64,000 nt of DNA from Leptofilum sp041748655 (GTDB taxonomy: Bacteria; Chloroflexota; Anaerolineae; Promineifilales; Promineifilaceae), in contig JBGTCV010000066.1 of assembly GCA_041748655.1 (NCBI GenBank), forward strand, positions 38,221 to 102,220. The letters run 5' to 3'. Each line of letters begins with the position of its first letter. Position 1 is the stretch's first letter. A model generated the notes under the pieces. The model searched no databases. It had not been told where the DNA came from and worked only from the letters and a program-made list of their open reading frames with translations. The position numbers and the translations under genes were made by a program. Shown one piece after another: positions 17,201 through 24,477 of the stretch.

Positions 17201-17432
17201 AAAGCGACAAAAGACCGTAGCCGAAAGGCGGCAGCAGCGTCAGGGAGCTGTCGTAAAATAGATAGGCAAAAATTCCCCAGATAATACCAGCCAGGCTCAT
17301 CAACGTGGCAAAACTGAGCATCAGCGAGCGGCGCAGGCGCATCTCATTATCCTCATCAGGTGTAGCCCCGATGCGGGACAATTTGTTGCGGAACAGTAAG
17401 CGAAGCCAGCGCCACGGCCTATAAAAAATCAT
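14265..17432 (-). CDS. Membrane hybrid histidine kinase: TM-GAF-HisKA-HATPase-REC-REC-HPt
   Basis: 1055 aa. About six membrane helices in residues 30-200, a GAF domain about 220-375, HisKA with SHEIRTPMNAVIGM near 400, HATPase (NLLSNGIKFT, DTGIGIP, GTGLGLAI) about 505-625, two REC domains and a C-terminal HPt (AAHSLKANVADFGA). REC1 opens IVADNATN, so one residue of the acidic pair is replaced, though LDMQMPEMDG keeps the phosphoacceptor; REC2 (LLVDDNSTN, MDVQMPVMDG) is intact. It starts on the stop base of the upstream fused regulator-oxidoreductase and overlaps the downstream kinase by 11 bp. Likely a phosphorelay sensor; the ligand or redox signal is unknown. Confidence 0.92.
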   Translation of the reverse strand: MIFYRPWRWLRLLFRNKLSRIGATPDEDNEMRLRRSLMLSFATLMSLAGIIWGIFAYLFYDSSLTLLPPFGYGLLSLFNVLIFAQTGQFRRFRFIQLAASLLLPFFMMLLLGGLIQGSATVLWSLIAPLGALLVANRRQATGWFLAFLLLVLISVWLEPLVSQRIVTEPGVLTLFFAINIVGPLTAAFGLLYHFLRQKDETLAENVRLLRNMRRQATEMTSLAEIGNDVLATLDLDLLLGRITEHARTLLAANNCAIYLVHPETHTLRLIACAGAIPAEVRAFEPRLGQGIIGYVAQSGVAEIVSDTSSDPRRVTLPNVSAAQQAEKLMVAPLFSRQVVIGVMSIWRPAGNAPFNAADLQLLESLTRLASIAITNARLYEETAAARAAAVAANEAKSAFLATMSHEIRTPMNAVIGMTSLLLDTPQTAEQREFTETIRSSGEILLLLINDILDFSKIEAGQLALEKRPFNLRDAVEASLDLMAVRAAEKRLDLAYTIAPETPETIVGDVTRLRQILINLLSNGIKFTEQGEVVITIYAEPLPNVAAAYLLHFAVRDTGIGIPPNRRDRLFRSFSQVDASTTRTYGGTGLGLAICKRLSELMGGSIAVESRLGEGSVFTFTIQAEVVAGPERAFLQDVQPHLAGRRLLIVADNATNRRILQRQAEAWGMTACTVAASKDALAELCRDAPFDAAVLDMQMPEMDGLTLAAQLRSVQQGKELPLLLLTSLGGLTSEQRPLAEATFAATLTKPVKPSLLYDTLLHIFLGRPFQPQQETAVSRSEFDPQMGQRLPLRILLVDDNSTNQKLGVRLLQRLGYRVDVAGNGLEALTAVQRQPYDVVFMDVQMPVMDGLEATRRMRQMALPQPYVVATTADVLMDERITCRAAGMDDFLAKPIRVQALRKTLEQAAQNRASLATQMTLIDEETAVAPPPIDLETAVDAAALARLQEMMGGEPAYLYELIDGFLAEAPQLLAQMQRGLAESEAPVIRLAAHSLKANVADFGAAHLHELTVQVEVLAKQGDLADLPALLAAMTEAYTAVEKALRQVRSGQRTDHDS

Positions 17433-19093
17433 CAGACGCTCTTCAAATATTGGTGCACCAACCGGACGGCAATGGCCCCTTCGCCCACGGCCGAAGCGAC
17501 ACGCCGGGTGGCCCCCTGCCGTACATCGCCAACGGCAAAGATGCCGGGAACGCTGGTTTCCAAATAGTAGGGGTTACGCTTGAGTTTCCAACTGGTGGGC
17601 CAACGGCCGTTTTGCAGCAAATCTTGCCCCGTGGGAATAAACCCGGCCCGGTTGCGCAGCACCACATCGGCCACCAGATCAGAATGTGGCACTGCCCCAA
17701 TGAACAAAAACAACCCTTTGGCCGGCACCGTTTCCTCCTCGCCGCTGTCTACGCGGCGCAGCGTAATATTTTCCAGCCGCTGCTCCCCAGCCACGCCCAC
17801 CACCACGGTGTACAGCTTCACCTCGATATTTTCTGTGGCGTTGATCTGATCCACTAAATATTGAGACATCCCCATTTGCAGAGAGCTACCCCGCACCAAA
17901 ATCGTCACCTTTTCAGCGTAGCGGGAGAAAAACATCGCGCCCTGCCCCGCAGAATTGGCCCCGCCCACAATAAAGACATGTGCTCCTCTGTAGTGAGCCG
18001 CTTCTGTCATTGCCGCCCCGTAATAGATGCCCGCCCCGGCAAGACGATCAATTCCCGGCAGATCGAGCTTGCGTACGGTAACGCCGGTGGCCAGGATGAG
18101 AGCGTGGCAGCTTAATTCAGTCCCATCGCTGAGGGTGACAATACGGTACGGATCTTCCACGCGAACGCCAACCACTTCCTGGGCAGTCAGAATTTCAGCG
18201 CCAAAGCGGATGGCCTGGATTGTGGCTCGCTGGGCCAGTTCGGCCCCGCTCAGACCTTTGGGGAAACCTAAATAATTTTCAATTCGCGAGCTGGTGCCAG
18301 CCTGTCCCCCTGTCGCTTCCTTTTCAATGAGCGCGGTATGCAGCCCTTCCGACGCGCCGTAAACGGCCGCTCCCAACCCCCCAGGCCCCGCGCCAATGAT
18401 AATCAGATCGTAAAACGGCCTGGTAGCCTGGGTTTGCAGCCCAATTTTTTCGGCCAGCGTGCGATGATCGGGATTGACCAGCGTGCTGCCATCGGGGAAG
18501 AAAAGGACGGGCAGGATAATTGGTTCTGAACTGGAGGCGGTAACGAGAGCGGCCGTTTCTGCATCCGTTTCAATATCCAGCCATTGGTAGGGAATCCGGT
18601 TGCGCGATAAAAAATCTTTGACCCGATGGGAACCCGGCGACCAAAGCGTGCCCGCTACCCGTAAGCCATCAAACAGCACGGGCACGGTGGCCCACCAGTC
18701 GCTGAGCAGATCATCCAAAATAGGATACATCTGCTGCTCTGGGGGATGCCACGGCTTCATCAAGTAGTAGTCGAGGCCAAGTTCGTTGATGCTGGCGATG
18801 GCGGCCTGGGTGTCGGCATAGGCGGTGAGCAGCACCTTGCGCGCCTGGGGATAATATTTGATCGCTTCAGCCAGGAAGGCTGTCCCTTCCATGTGCGGCA
18901 TGCGCTGGTCCACCAGGAACAGGGCGACCGGATCGTTACGCGCCTTGAGCTGGCGCACTGCTTCCAACGCTTCCTGCCCAGAACTGGCCTTCAGAATGCG
19001 GTAGTCGCGGCGATACTGCTGGCGCAAATCCCTCTCGATAGCGTTCAGCACCTGTGGCTCATCGTCAATGGTGAAGAGTACGGGCTTGGACAT
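17432..19093 (-). CDS. Fused response regulator / thioredoxin-reductase-like FAD oxidoreductase lacking the CxxC
   Basis: 553 aa. REC domain about 1-125 (FTIDDEPQ, LVDQRMPHMEG, TAYAD, MKPW, all key residues present), a thioredoxin/glutaredoxin-like middle (about 130-220), then an FAD/NAD(P)H pyridine-nucleotide oxidoreductase (GAGPGGLGAAVYGASEG, GGANSAGQGA for the second nucleotide, GIFAVGDVR near the end). The redox CxxC that bacterial thioredoxin reductases carry ahead of the NADPH motif is replaced by IYYGAAMTEA. So it cannot be a classical disulfide reductase; it may be an FNR-like reductase or a redox sensor. First gene of a three-gene overlapping operon with two histidine kinases, which suggests phosphorylation-gated redox chemistry or the reverse (inference). 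Confidence 0.9.
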   Translation of the reverse strand: MSKPVLFTIDDEPQVLNAIERDLRQQYRRDYRILKASSGQEALEAVRQLKARNDPVALFLVDQRMPHMEGTAFLAEAIKYYPQARKVLLTAYADTQAAIASINELGLDYYLMKPWHPPEQQMYPILDDLLSDWWATVPVLFDGLRVAGTLWSPGSHRVKDFLSRNRIPYQWLDIETDAETAALVTASSSEPIILPVLFFPDGSTLVNPDHRTLAEKIGLQTQATRPFYDLIIIGAGPGGLGAAVYGASEGLHTALIEKEATGGQAGTSSRIENYLGFPKGLSGAELAQRATIQAIRFGAEILTAQEVVGVRVEDPYRIVTLSDGTELSCHALILATGVTVRKLDLPGIDRLAGAGIYYGAAMTEAAHYRGAHVFIVGGANSAGQGAMFFSRYAEKVTILVRGSSLQMGMSQYLVDQINATENIEVKLYTVVVGVAGEQRLENITLRRVDSGEEETVPAKGLFLFIGAVPHSDLVADVVLRNRAGFIPTGQDLLQNGRWPTSWKLKRNPYYLETSVPGIFAVGDVRQGATRRVASAVGEGAIAVRLVHQYLKSV

Positions 19094-19372
19094 GCAAACA
19101 ACTCCTAGACTAATGCGAGGTGAACAGATAAGCGAGCAGACCCATTTTATACACCCTTTCTAATTCAGGCACATTCATGGCAGGCTTTTTTCCATTCACC
19201 GTCATTTGTTGTCATATTGCTGTCTGGCTTGTGTTGGTCTACTGTCAGACCAACGACAGGTGCTGCGAATATACTCCAGCTGTTCAGGTGGGTCGCATCA
19301 TCTGAACAGTTTTCTCGGCTCAGTCGTGTACGGCCGAATTTTCTCCAGGCCGTATCCAATTGGAGGAATCGT

Positions 19373-20293
19373 ATGTCTCGTTCCAGTAAAGTTCATTCCA
19401 TTTACTTTTTTGCAGGCTTGTTTTTTCTGGCGCTGCTGCTTGCCCAGGCAGCTTGCTCCCCTACCCAGCGTGAAGGTGTGGTTCATATCGGTCAGGCCAT
19501 CAATGAACAGGTGGATAAATCGCTAACGGAACCAAACGATCTGGTTTTTACCGGGCAAATTTCGGCGGAAAACGGCCGTTGGCTCAATGATCGCGTGGTG
19601 GTGCTGTTCAAAAATGGCCAGGAAATCGCCCGCACCACCACAACCCTGCGAGAAAACGGCCTGTCGCCCAATGGGCCAATGGACGGCGTGTTTGAGCTGC
19701 GCACCCGCAACGAATACAAGTTGACCCACAACAACGCATTTTTCTACACAAATGGTACGCCAATCGAGATGAAACTGGTGTCTGGCGTGGTGGGAACCGC
19801 CTACATCGGTACCTGGTTCGACGGCCTCAGACCAGGCAGCCTCCGGGTGATCCGGGTGCCGGAAAAGCAGTTGGAATATGCCGTGGTGGTTCTCTCGATG
19901 CCGCTGCACGAGCTGCCGGAGAGCCATCGACAAGGAAATTTGCGCCTGGAAGGGGAGATGTTGGTCACAACGCTGGCAGGCGGAGCAGGTATGGGAGGGG
20001 GTGAAAATTTTGCGGTGCAGGCAACGGCCGTTCCCAACCCTAACCCCACACCGCAAGCTGCTATCCAGTTCACCCTTTTGCCCAGCCAAAACAGCGGCCT
20101 GACCTGGAATTTGCAAATGACCGGCTACTACGGCAACCGGTGGGACGTGTGGGAGCAATACCTGTCTGGGCGCGTGCCGGGGATGAGCTGGGAAGCTTTC
20201 AAAGAGGCTGTCCTGGTTTACAACCCACATTTGGAATCAGATAGCTTTGTGTTTTATCCCGAAAAAATGTATCGCCTGCCAATCTATCAATAA
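19373..20293 (+). CDS. Secreted/lipoprotein of unknown function with LysM-like C-terminus
   Basis: 306 aa from the ATG at 19373, with GGAGGA upstream; longer in-frame starts would hide the signal peptide. The N-terminus is a signal sequence (KVHSIYFFAGLFFLALLLAQ) ending in AQAAC, a lipobox-like site with Gln at -3, so lipidation is likely but not canonical. The middle contains beta-rich repeats (FTGQISAENGRWLNDRVVV) without a family I recognise. The end (WEAFKEAVLVYNPHLESDSF then YPEKMYRLPIY) has the spacing of a LysM domain. Probably anchored outside the membrane and possibly peptidoglycan-associated. The preceding 280 bp hold no gene or clear promoter. Confidence 0.7.
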   Translation: MSRSSKVHSIYFFAGLFFLALLLAQAACSPTQREGVVHIGQAINEQVDKSLTEPNDLVFTGQISAENGRWLNDRVVVLFKNGQEIARTTTTLRENGLSPNGPMDGVFELRTRNEYKLTHNNAFFYTNGTPIEMKLVSGVVGTAYIGTWFDGLRPGSLRVIRVPEKQLEYAVVVLSMPLHELPESHRQGNLRLEGEMLVTTLAGGAGMGGGENFAVQATAVPNPNPTPQAAIQFTLLPSQNSGLTWNLQMTGYYGNRWDVWEQYLSGRVPGMSWEAFKEAVLVYNPHLESDSFVFYPEKMYRLPIYQ

Positions 20294-20310
20294 TCGGGTC
20301 TTTGGGTTTG

Positions 20311-20344
20311 GCGTGAAACGTGATTGGTTTTTCACGTTTCACGC
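20311..20344. terminator. 13-bp stem-loop between convergent genes
   Basis: A perfect 13-bp stem (20311-20323 with 20332-20344) around an 8-nt T-rich loop, between the lipoprotein gene and the convergent DUF1295 gene. Likely bidirectional. Part of the arm (TTTCACGTTTCACG) recurs at about 21267, so this is also a small dispersed repeat. Confidence 0.6.
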
Positions 20345-20388
20345 GGCTGGGCGACAACCTGTTTCTGCGGAAAAATTGCCGCATAGGG

Positions 20389-21255
20389 CTACAGCCGCGG
20401 GGTGAGGACGGGCGTCTCTTTTTTGTACTTTTCGTAATCCGCCTGACCGCCCCACTTTTCATCCGCCCGGTTTTCCAGCAAAGGGATGCCGCTGACGCGG
20501 GTGAGCAGCAGGGTGACAAACAGGGGCGAAATAAGCGCCAGCCACTGCCAGCCTTGCAGCACGGGCAGGGCAATGATGGCCACGCCGAACCAGAGCAGAA
20601 TCTCGCCAAAGTAGTTGGGATGGCGTGATCTGGCCCAGAGCCCGGTTTGGATGAACTTGCCTGCATTTTTAGGGTCTTCCTTGAAGCGACTTTTCTGGTT
20701 GTCGGCAATCACCTCAATGGCGAAGCCAGTGGCCCAGACGAGCGCCCCCAGCCCAGCCACCCAGCCTAGCGGCTGGCGGTTGGTGGTGGTGATGGCTACC
20801 AGAGCAGCGGCGGCGGTAAAGGTGACCCACAACCCTTGAATGGTCCACACATTTAAAAAGCGGATGAAGGAGGGTTTGATTTCGTCGAAACGGCCGTCTT
20901 TGCCCTCTTTGTGAATGCGGCGGTACAAAAATGTACCCAGCCGTCCCGCCCAAATGATGACCAGGGCAAGTAAGAGGTAGGAACGGCCGTCTGCCACCGG
21001 ACTCAGCAGCACCGCCAGCAGCGTCACGGAGATGTAGGTCAGGCTGCCGGTGAGGTCGAAAAACTTTTCGGTTTGTTGCAGGTAGGCTGGGATAAAGATT
21101 AGCCACTGTACCAGGAAGGTCAACCCCACAGCAAGGCCAAATAAGGGTACCCCGGCAAACCGCGCCCCTTCTTGACTGCCAGCAAAGGCGATCCCAATAG
21201 CAATAAAAATGATAATGGGCAAGGCAATGAGGGCGTTGCAGTCTGCTTTTTTCAT
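20389..21255 (-). CDS. DUF1295 / steroid 5-alpha-reductase-like membrane protein
   Basis: 288 aa with about seven hydrophobic segments. The C-terminal signature ARSRHPNYFGEILLWFGV and GIPLLENRADEKWGGQADYEKY is diagnostic of DUF1295 proteins, related to steroid 5-alpha reductases and isoprenylcysteine methyltransferase-like folds. Activity in bacteria is mostly unassigned. AGGAAG precedes the ATG. It lies between a lipoprotein gene and the kinase pair, on the same strand as the kinases but 30 bp downstream of them, so it could be the last gene of that transcript. Confidence 0.85.
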   Translation of the reverse strand: MKKADCNALIALPIIIFIAIGIAFAGSQEGARFAGVPLFGLAVGLTFLVQWLIFIPAYLQQTEKFFDLTGSLTYISVTLLAVLLSPVADGRSYLLLALVIIWAGRLGTFLYRRIHKEGKDGRFDEIKPSFIRFLNVWTIQGLWVTFTAAAALVAITTTNRQPLGWVAGLGALVWATGFAIEVIADNQKSRFKEDPKNAGKFIQTGLWARSRHPNYFGEILLWFGVAIIALPVLQGWQWLALISPLFVTLLLTRVSGIPLLENRADEKWGGQADYEKYKKETPVLTPRL

Positions 21256-21284
21256 GGGAGCTTCCTTTCACGTTTCACGATTAT

Positions 21285-24275
21285 CTACGGCCGTTCTTCC
21301 AACACCTGCCAGACGACCACCAATCCATCGCTGGCCACGCCTGCCAGCATCAAACCATCGGGCGACCAGGCCAGATTGCCACTGAACGGGTGCAGCGGCA
21401 GGGCTGTGCCGAGTTCCTCACCGCTGATCGCGTCGTAAAAACGGCCGTTGCCCCCCAAAACCGCCACCATCATCGCATCGTCCGGCGAGAAAGCCAGGCT
21501 GCGCACCGCCAGCTGGGTGTTCCACTCCAGCGCCGGTTGGGCATTGTCGGCCACTGGGAAGTTCCAGAGCAAAATCCGGCCTGTGTTGTCACCCGTGGCA
21601 AATTGCAGGCTGTCGCCGCGCCAGGCGGCGGCGCTCACCGGAGCGCTGTGCCGGTTGAGCGTCACCGACAGGCGCAGATTGTCTGGCGGGCGCAGCTGCA
21701 CCAGCCCGGTTCGGCCGGTCGCCACCATCTCTTCCCCGTTGGGCGAACGAACGACAAACAACACCTGCCCCAGCGCGTTGACCAGGAAGGAACGGGCCTG
21801 CTCGCCGCTGTTTACGTCCCACAGCCGCACGGTGCTGTCGTGGCTGCTGGAAGCCACCACCGTGCTGTCTGGCGACCAGGAAACGGCCGTTACCGTCCCC
21901 CCATGACCGCTAAAGGTGTGCCACAGCCCACCCGACGCCTGCCAGACACGCACCAGCGCATCGGTACGGCCGCTGCTGGCAATCCATTCACCGTCAGGCG
22001 ACCACGCCACCGAGCCAACGCCCCCTTCATGCCCGCCCAGCACCGCCACAATCGCCTGTGCCGTCACGTCCCAGATGAGAATCGTGCCTTCGTTGGTGCC
22101 CACAGCCAACCGGCTGCTGTCTGGCGACCAGGAAACAGAAGAGGCCAGACTGTACCGGGTGTACCGGTTGAGAACGGCCGTTTGCGCCCCATCCGCCCGA
22201 TTCCACAAAACAACCGTGCCGTCCCGACCGCCCAGCGAAAGCAGCGCATTGCTGCCAGCCAGCCAAAACAGCTGCCCAATCGCCGCCTGACTGCCAAAAA
22301 CAAGCTGCGGCGTGCGCTCATTGACGTTGCAAATTCGTATCTGGCCATCTTCGCTGCCGGCAGCCAGCGTCTCGCCGTCCAGCCACAAAACCGAGAGCAG
22401 ATCACTGCCGCCACCGCAGCTGATCGTTTGCAGTTGGCTGCTGCTCACCGTTTCCAGCCGCATCGTGCCGTCTACCCCCACCGTGACCAGGCGACTGCCG
22501 TCGGGCGACCAGGCCAGGCCGTGGACACCGTTTTGCCGGAAAGAGCTGCGTTCCTCTCCCGTGCCGTCCAGGCTGCGGAACCAGATATTGCTGCTGGCGC
22601 TGCCGGAGGCAAAGGTGCCCCCGTCGGGTGACCATGCAATCTGGCTGATAGGCGTGCTGTGATCATTCCAGCTGTTGGCGACCTCATTCTGGTCGATGGG
22701 CCAGAGTGACACCTGGCCATTGGCGCTGCCCCAGAGCAGCTGGCTGCTGTCTGGCGACCAGGCCAGGGCGGTGGCGCTGCCCGAAATCTGGTTCACTGGG
22801 CTGCCGTCCCCGCTGTTCCAGACGGCGATCGTCTGGTTGGGGGCGCTGCCTGCCAGGAAACGGCCGTCTGGCGACCAGACAATCAGCCCCACATTCCCTT
22901 CAACCAGACGACCCAGCGGCGCAAAGTCCGGCAGCTGGTACAGATCAATCCCGGCCGAACTGGCTGCTGCCAGCTGCAAACCATCCGGGCTGACGGCAAT
23001 GTGATTCAGCGTCTCGACGCTGCCCGCCAGCCGCAGCGTCTCGCTGAGATCGGCGATATTGGCGGCGGAAATGACGGCGGCAACCGGCGCAGAAGTCGCA
23101 GTGGGCATGGCGGTCGGCGGCTCGATGAGCAAACTGTCTGGCAGGGTGGTGGCGGGAACGGCCGTTTCCGTTGGCGCAGGGGTGGCGGTGGGGGGAACGG
23201 CCGTCGCCGTCGCGGTCGCGGTAGCCGTGGGCGTGGCGATGTCTGGCGCTGCCGCAGCCACGGCAGCGGTGGGCAGCGGCTCATCGTTCCCCACATTGTT
23301 CAGCAGGGAAAAAATGGTGCCCGCCAGCAGCAGCACCCCCAGCGCGGCAAAGGCGGGCCAGCGACGCCGGGCCGTCGGCAGCGGTTCTGGTTCGGGCCGC
23401 AGCCCCAAATCGGGCAAATTCGGTTGGCGGTCGGCCAGCTCGCCTGGCTCAAACGGGGCGAGCGTCGCCACGTTTTCCAGATCGGCCACCAGCGCGGCCA
23501 CGGTTTGGTAGCGCTGATCCGGCTCTTTGTGCAGCGCCTTGCGCATGATCTGGTCGCAGCCGACGGGCAGCGCCGGGTTGGCGTCCAGAATGGGTGGTGG
23601 CTGTTCCATGACGTGCTTCAGAGCCAGCGCCAGCGGGGTGTCGGCGTCAAACGGCCGTTTCCCCGTCAACATCTGGTACAAAATAATCCCCAGCGAATAA
23701 ATGTCGGAACGGCCGTCAATCGACTCAACGCTGCTCACCTGCTCCGGGCTCATGTAGGCAGGTGTCCCCACAAGTCCGCCTGCGGTCAGGGTCATGCTGC
23801 TCTCGGCCGACTTCACAATGCCAAAATCGGCCACGCGGGGCACATCGTAAGCGTCAAATAAAATATTGTCCGGCTTTAAATCGCGGTGAACCATGTTCAG
23901 CCGGTGGGTCATGTCCAGCGCCGGGGCAATTTGCTTGAGGATATCGGTCGCCTCTGCCAGGGAAAGCGGTCCATTTTCCAGCCGTTTGCCCAGGGTTCCC
24001 CCTTCCATCAGCGGCATCACCAAAAAGAGCGCCCCTTCCTCTTCCCCGTAATCGTAAATGGGCACAATGCCGGGATGATCGATTCTGGCCACGGCCTGGG
24101 CTTCGCGCTCGAAGCGGCGGCGGAATTTGGTGTCGTGCAGCAGCCGCTTGTCCAGCAGCTTCAGAGCCACTTTCCGGCGGAAATTGGGGTCGTAGGCGTG
24201 AAAAACGCTGCCCATGCCCCCCTGCCCCAGCTTCTCTTTGATGATGTAACGGCCGAATGTTTGTTGTTCTGTCAT
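21285..24275 (-). CDS. Ser/Thr protein kinase with TM and C-terminal WD40 propellers (copy 1)
   Basis: 996 aa from the ATG at 24275; a longer reading frame upstream runs through a dispersed repeat and is not real. The kinase domain occupies about 10-270: Gly loop GQGGMGSVF, Lys39, catalytic Asp132 in HRDLKPDN, DFG 150-152, and the activation segment GTPAYMSPEQ. A membrane helix is at about 306-324, followed by a Thr/Pro/Ala-rich linker to about 400 and WD40 repeats to the end (recurrent LAWSPDG...LAS..DGTVRLWD), enough for two propellers. Known topology for such PknB-like kinases puts the kinase inside and the sensor outside. Tandem with a paralog 200 bp upstream. Probably senses an envelope or extracellular partner through the propeller (inference). 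Confidence 0.92.
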   Translation of the reverse strand: MTEQQTFGRYIIKEKLGQGGMGSVFHAYDPNFRRKVALKLLDKRLLHDTKFRRRFEREAQAVARIDHPGIVPIYDYGEEEGALFLVMPLMEGGTLGKRLENGPLSLAEATDILKQIAPALDMTHRLNMVHRDLKPDNILFDAYDVPRVADFGIVKSAESSMTLTAGGLVGTPAYMSPEQVSSVESIDGRSDIYSLGIILYQMLTGKRPFDADTPLALALKHVMEQPPPILDANPALPVGCDQIMRKALHKEPDQRYQTVAALVADLENVATLAPFEPGELADRQPNLPDLGLRPEPEPLPTARRRWPAFAALGVLLLAGTIFSLLNNVGNDEPLPTAAVAAAAPDIATPTATATATATAVPPTATPAPTETAVPATTLPDSLLIEPPTAMPTATSAPVAAVISAANIADLSETLRLAGSVETLNHIAVSPDGLQLAAASSAGIDLYQLPDFAPLGRLVEGNVGLIVWSPDGRFLAGSAPNQTIAVWNSGDGSPVNQISGSATALAWSPDSSQLLWGSANGQVSLWPIDQNEVANSWNDHSTPISQIAWSPDGGTFASGSASSNIWFRSLDGTGEERSSFRQNGVHGLAWSPDGSRLVTVGVDGTMRLETVSSSQLQTISCGGGSDLLSVLWLDGETLAAGSEDGQIRICNVNERTPQLVFGSQAAIGQLFWLAGSNALLSLGGRDGTVVLWNRADGAQTAVLNRYTRYSLASSVSWSPDSSRLAVGTNEGTILIWDVTAQAIVAVLGGHEGGVGSVAWSPDGEWIASSGRTDALVRVWQASGGLWHTFSGHGGTVTAVSWSPDSTVVASSSHDSTVRLWDVNSGEQARSFLVNALGQVLFVVRSPNGEEMVATGRTGLVQLRPPDNLRLSVTLNRHSAPVSAAAWRGDSLQFATGDNTGRILLWNFPVADNAQPALEWNTQLAVRSLAFSPDDAMMVAVLGGNGRFYDAISGEELGTALPLHPFSGNLAWSPDGLMLAGVASDGLVVVWQVLEERP

Positions 24276-24295
24276 AGGTTTGGCTGCTTCGCCGG

Positions 24296-24470
24296 GGGCT
24301 GAAGCCCCCCGGCTACATATGGACAGGCTGTCGGAAAAGTCTGTTACTCTCGTTCCACGCTCTGCGTGGAATGAAAGGTACAGACGCTCTGCGTCGCATG
24401 GAACGCGGAGCGTTCCGAAAAGCATTCCCACGTGGAACGTGGGAACGAGATGGGAATGGCTGCTCTGTCG
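24296..24470. repeat. Dispersed palindromic repeat between the kinase genes
   Basis: Contains several nested inverted repeats, for example around GAACGCGGAGCGTTC and CCCACGTGGAACGTGGG, plus TTCCACGCTCTGCGTGGAA. This type of text is common in bacterial intergenic spacers. It has no ORF of its own and falsely extends the downstream kinase frame. Confidence 0.6.
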
Positions 24471-24477
24471 CCTGGCG

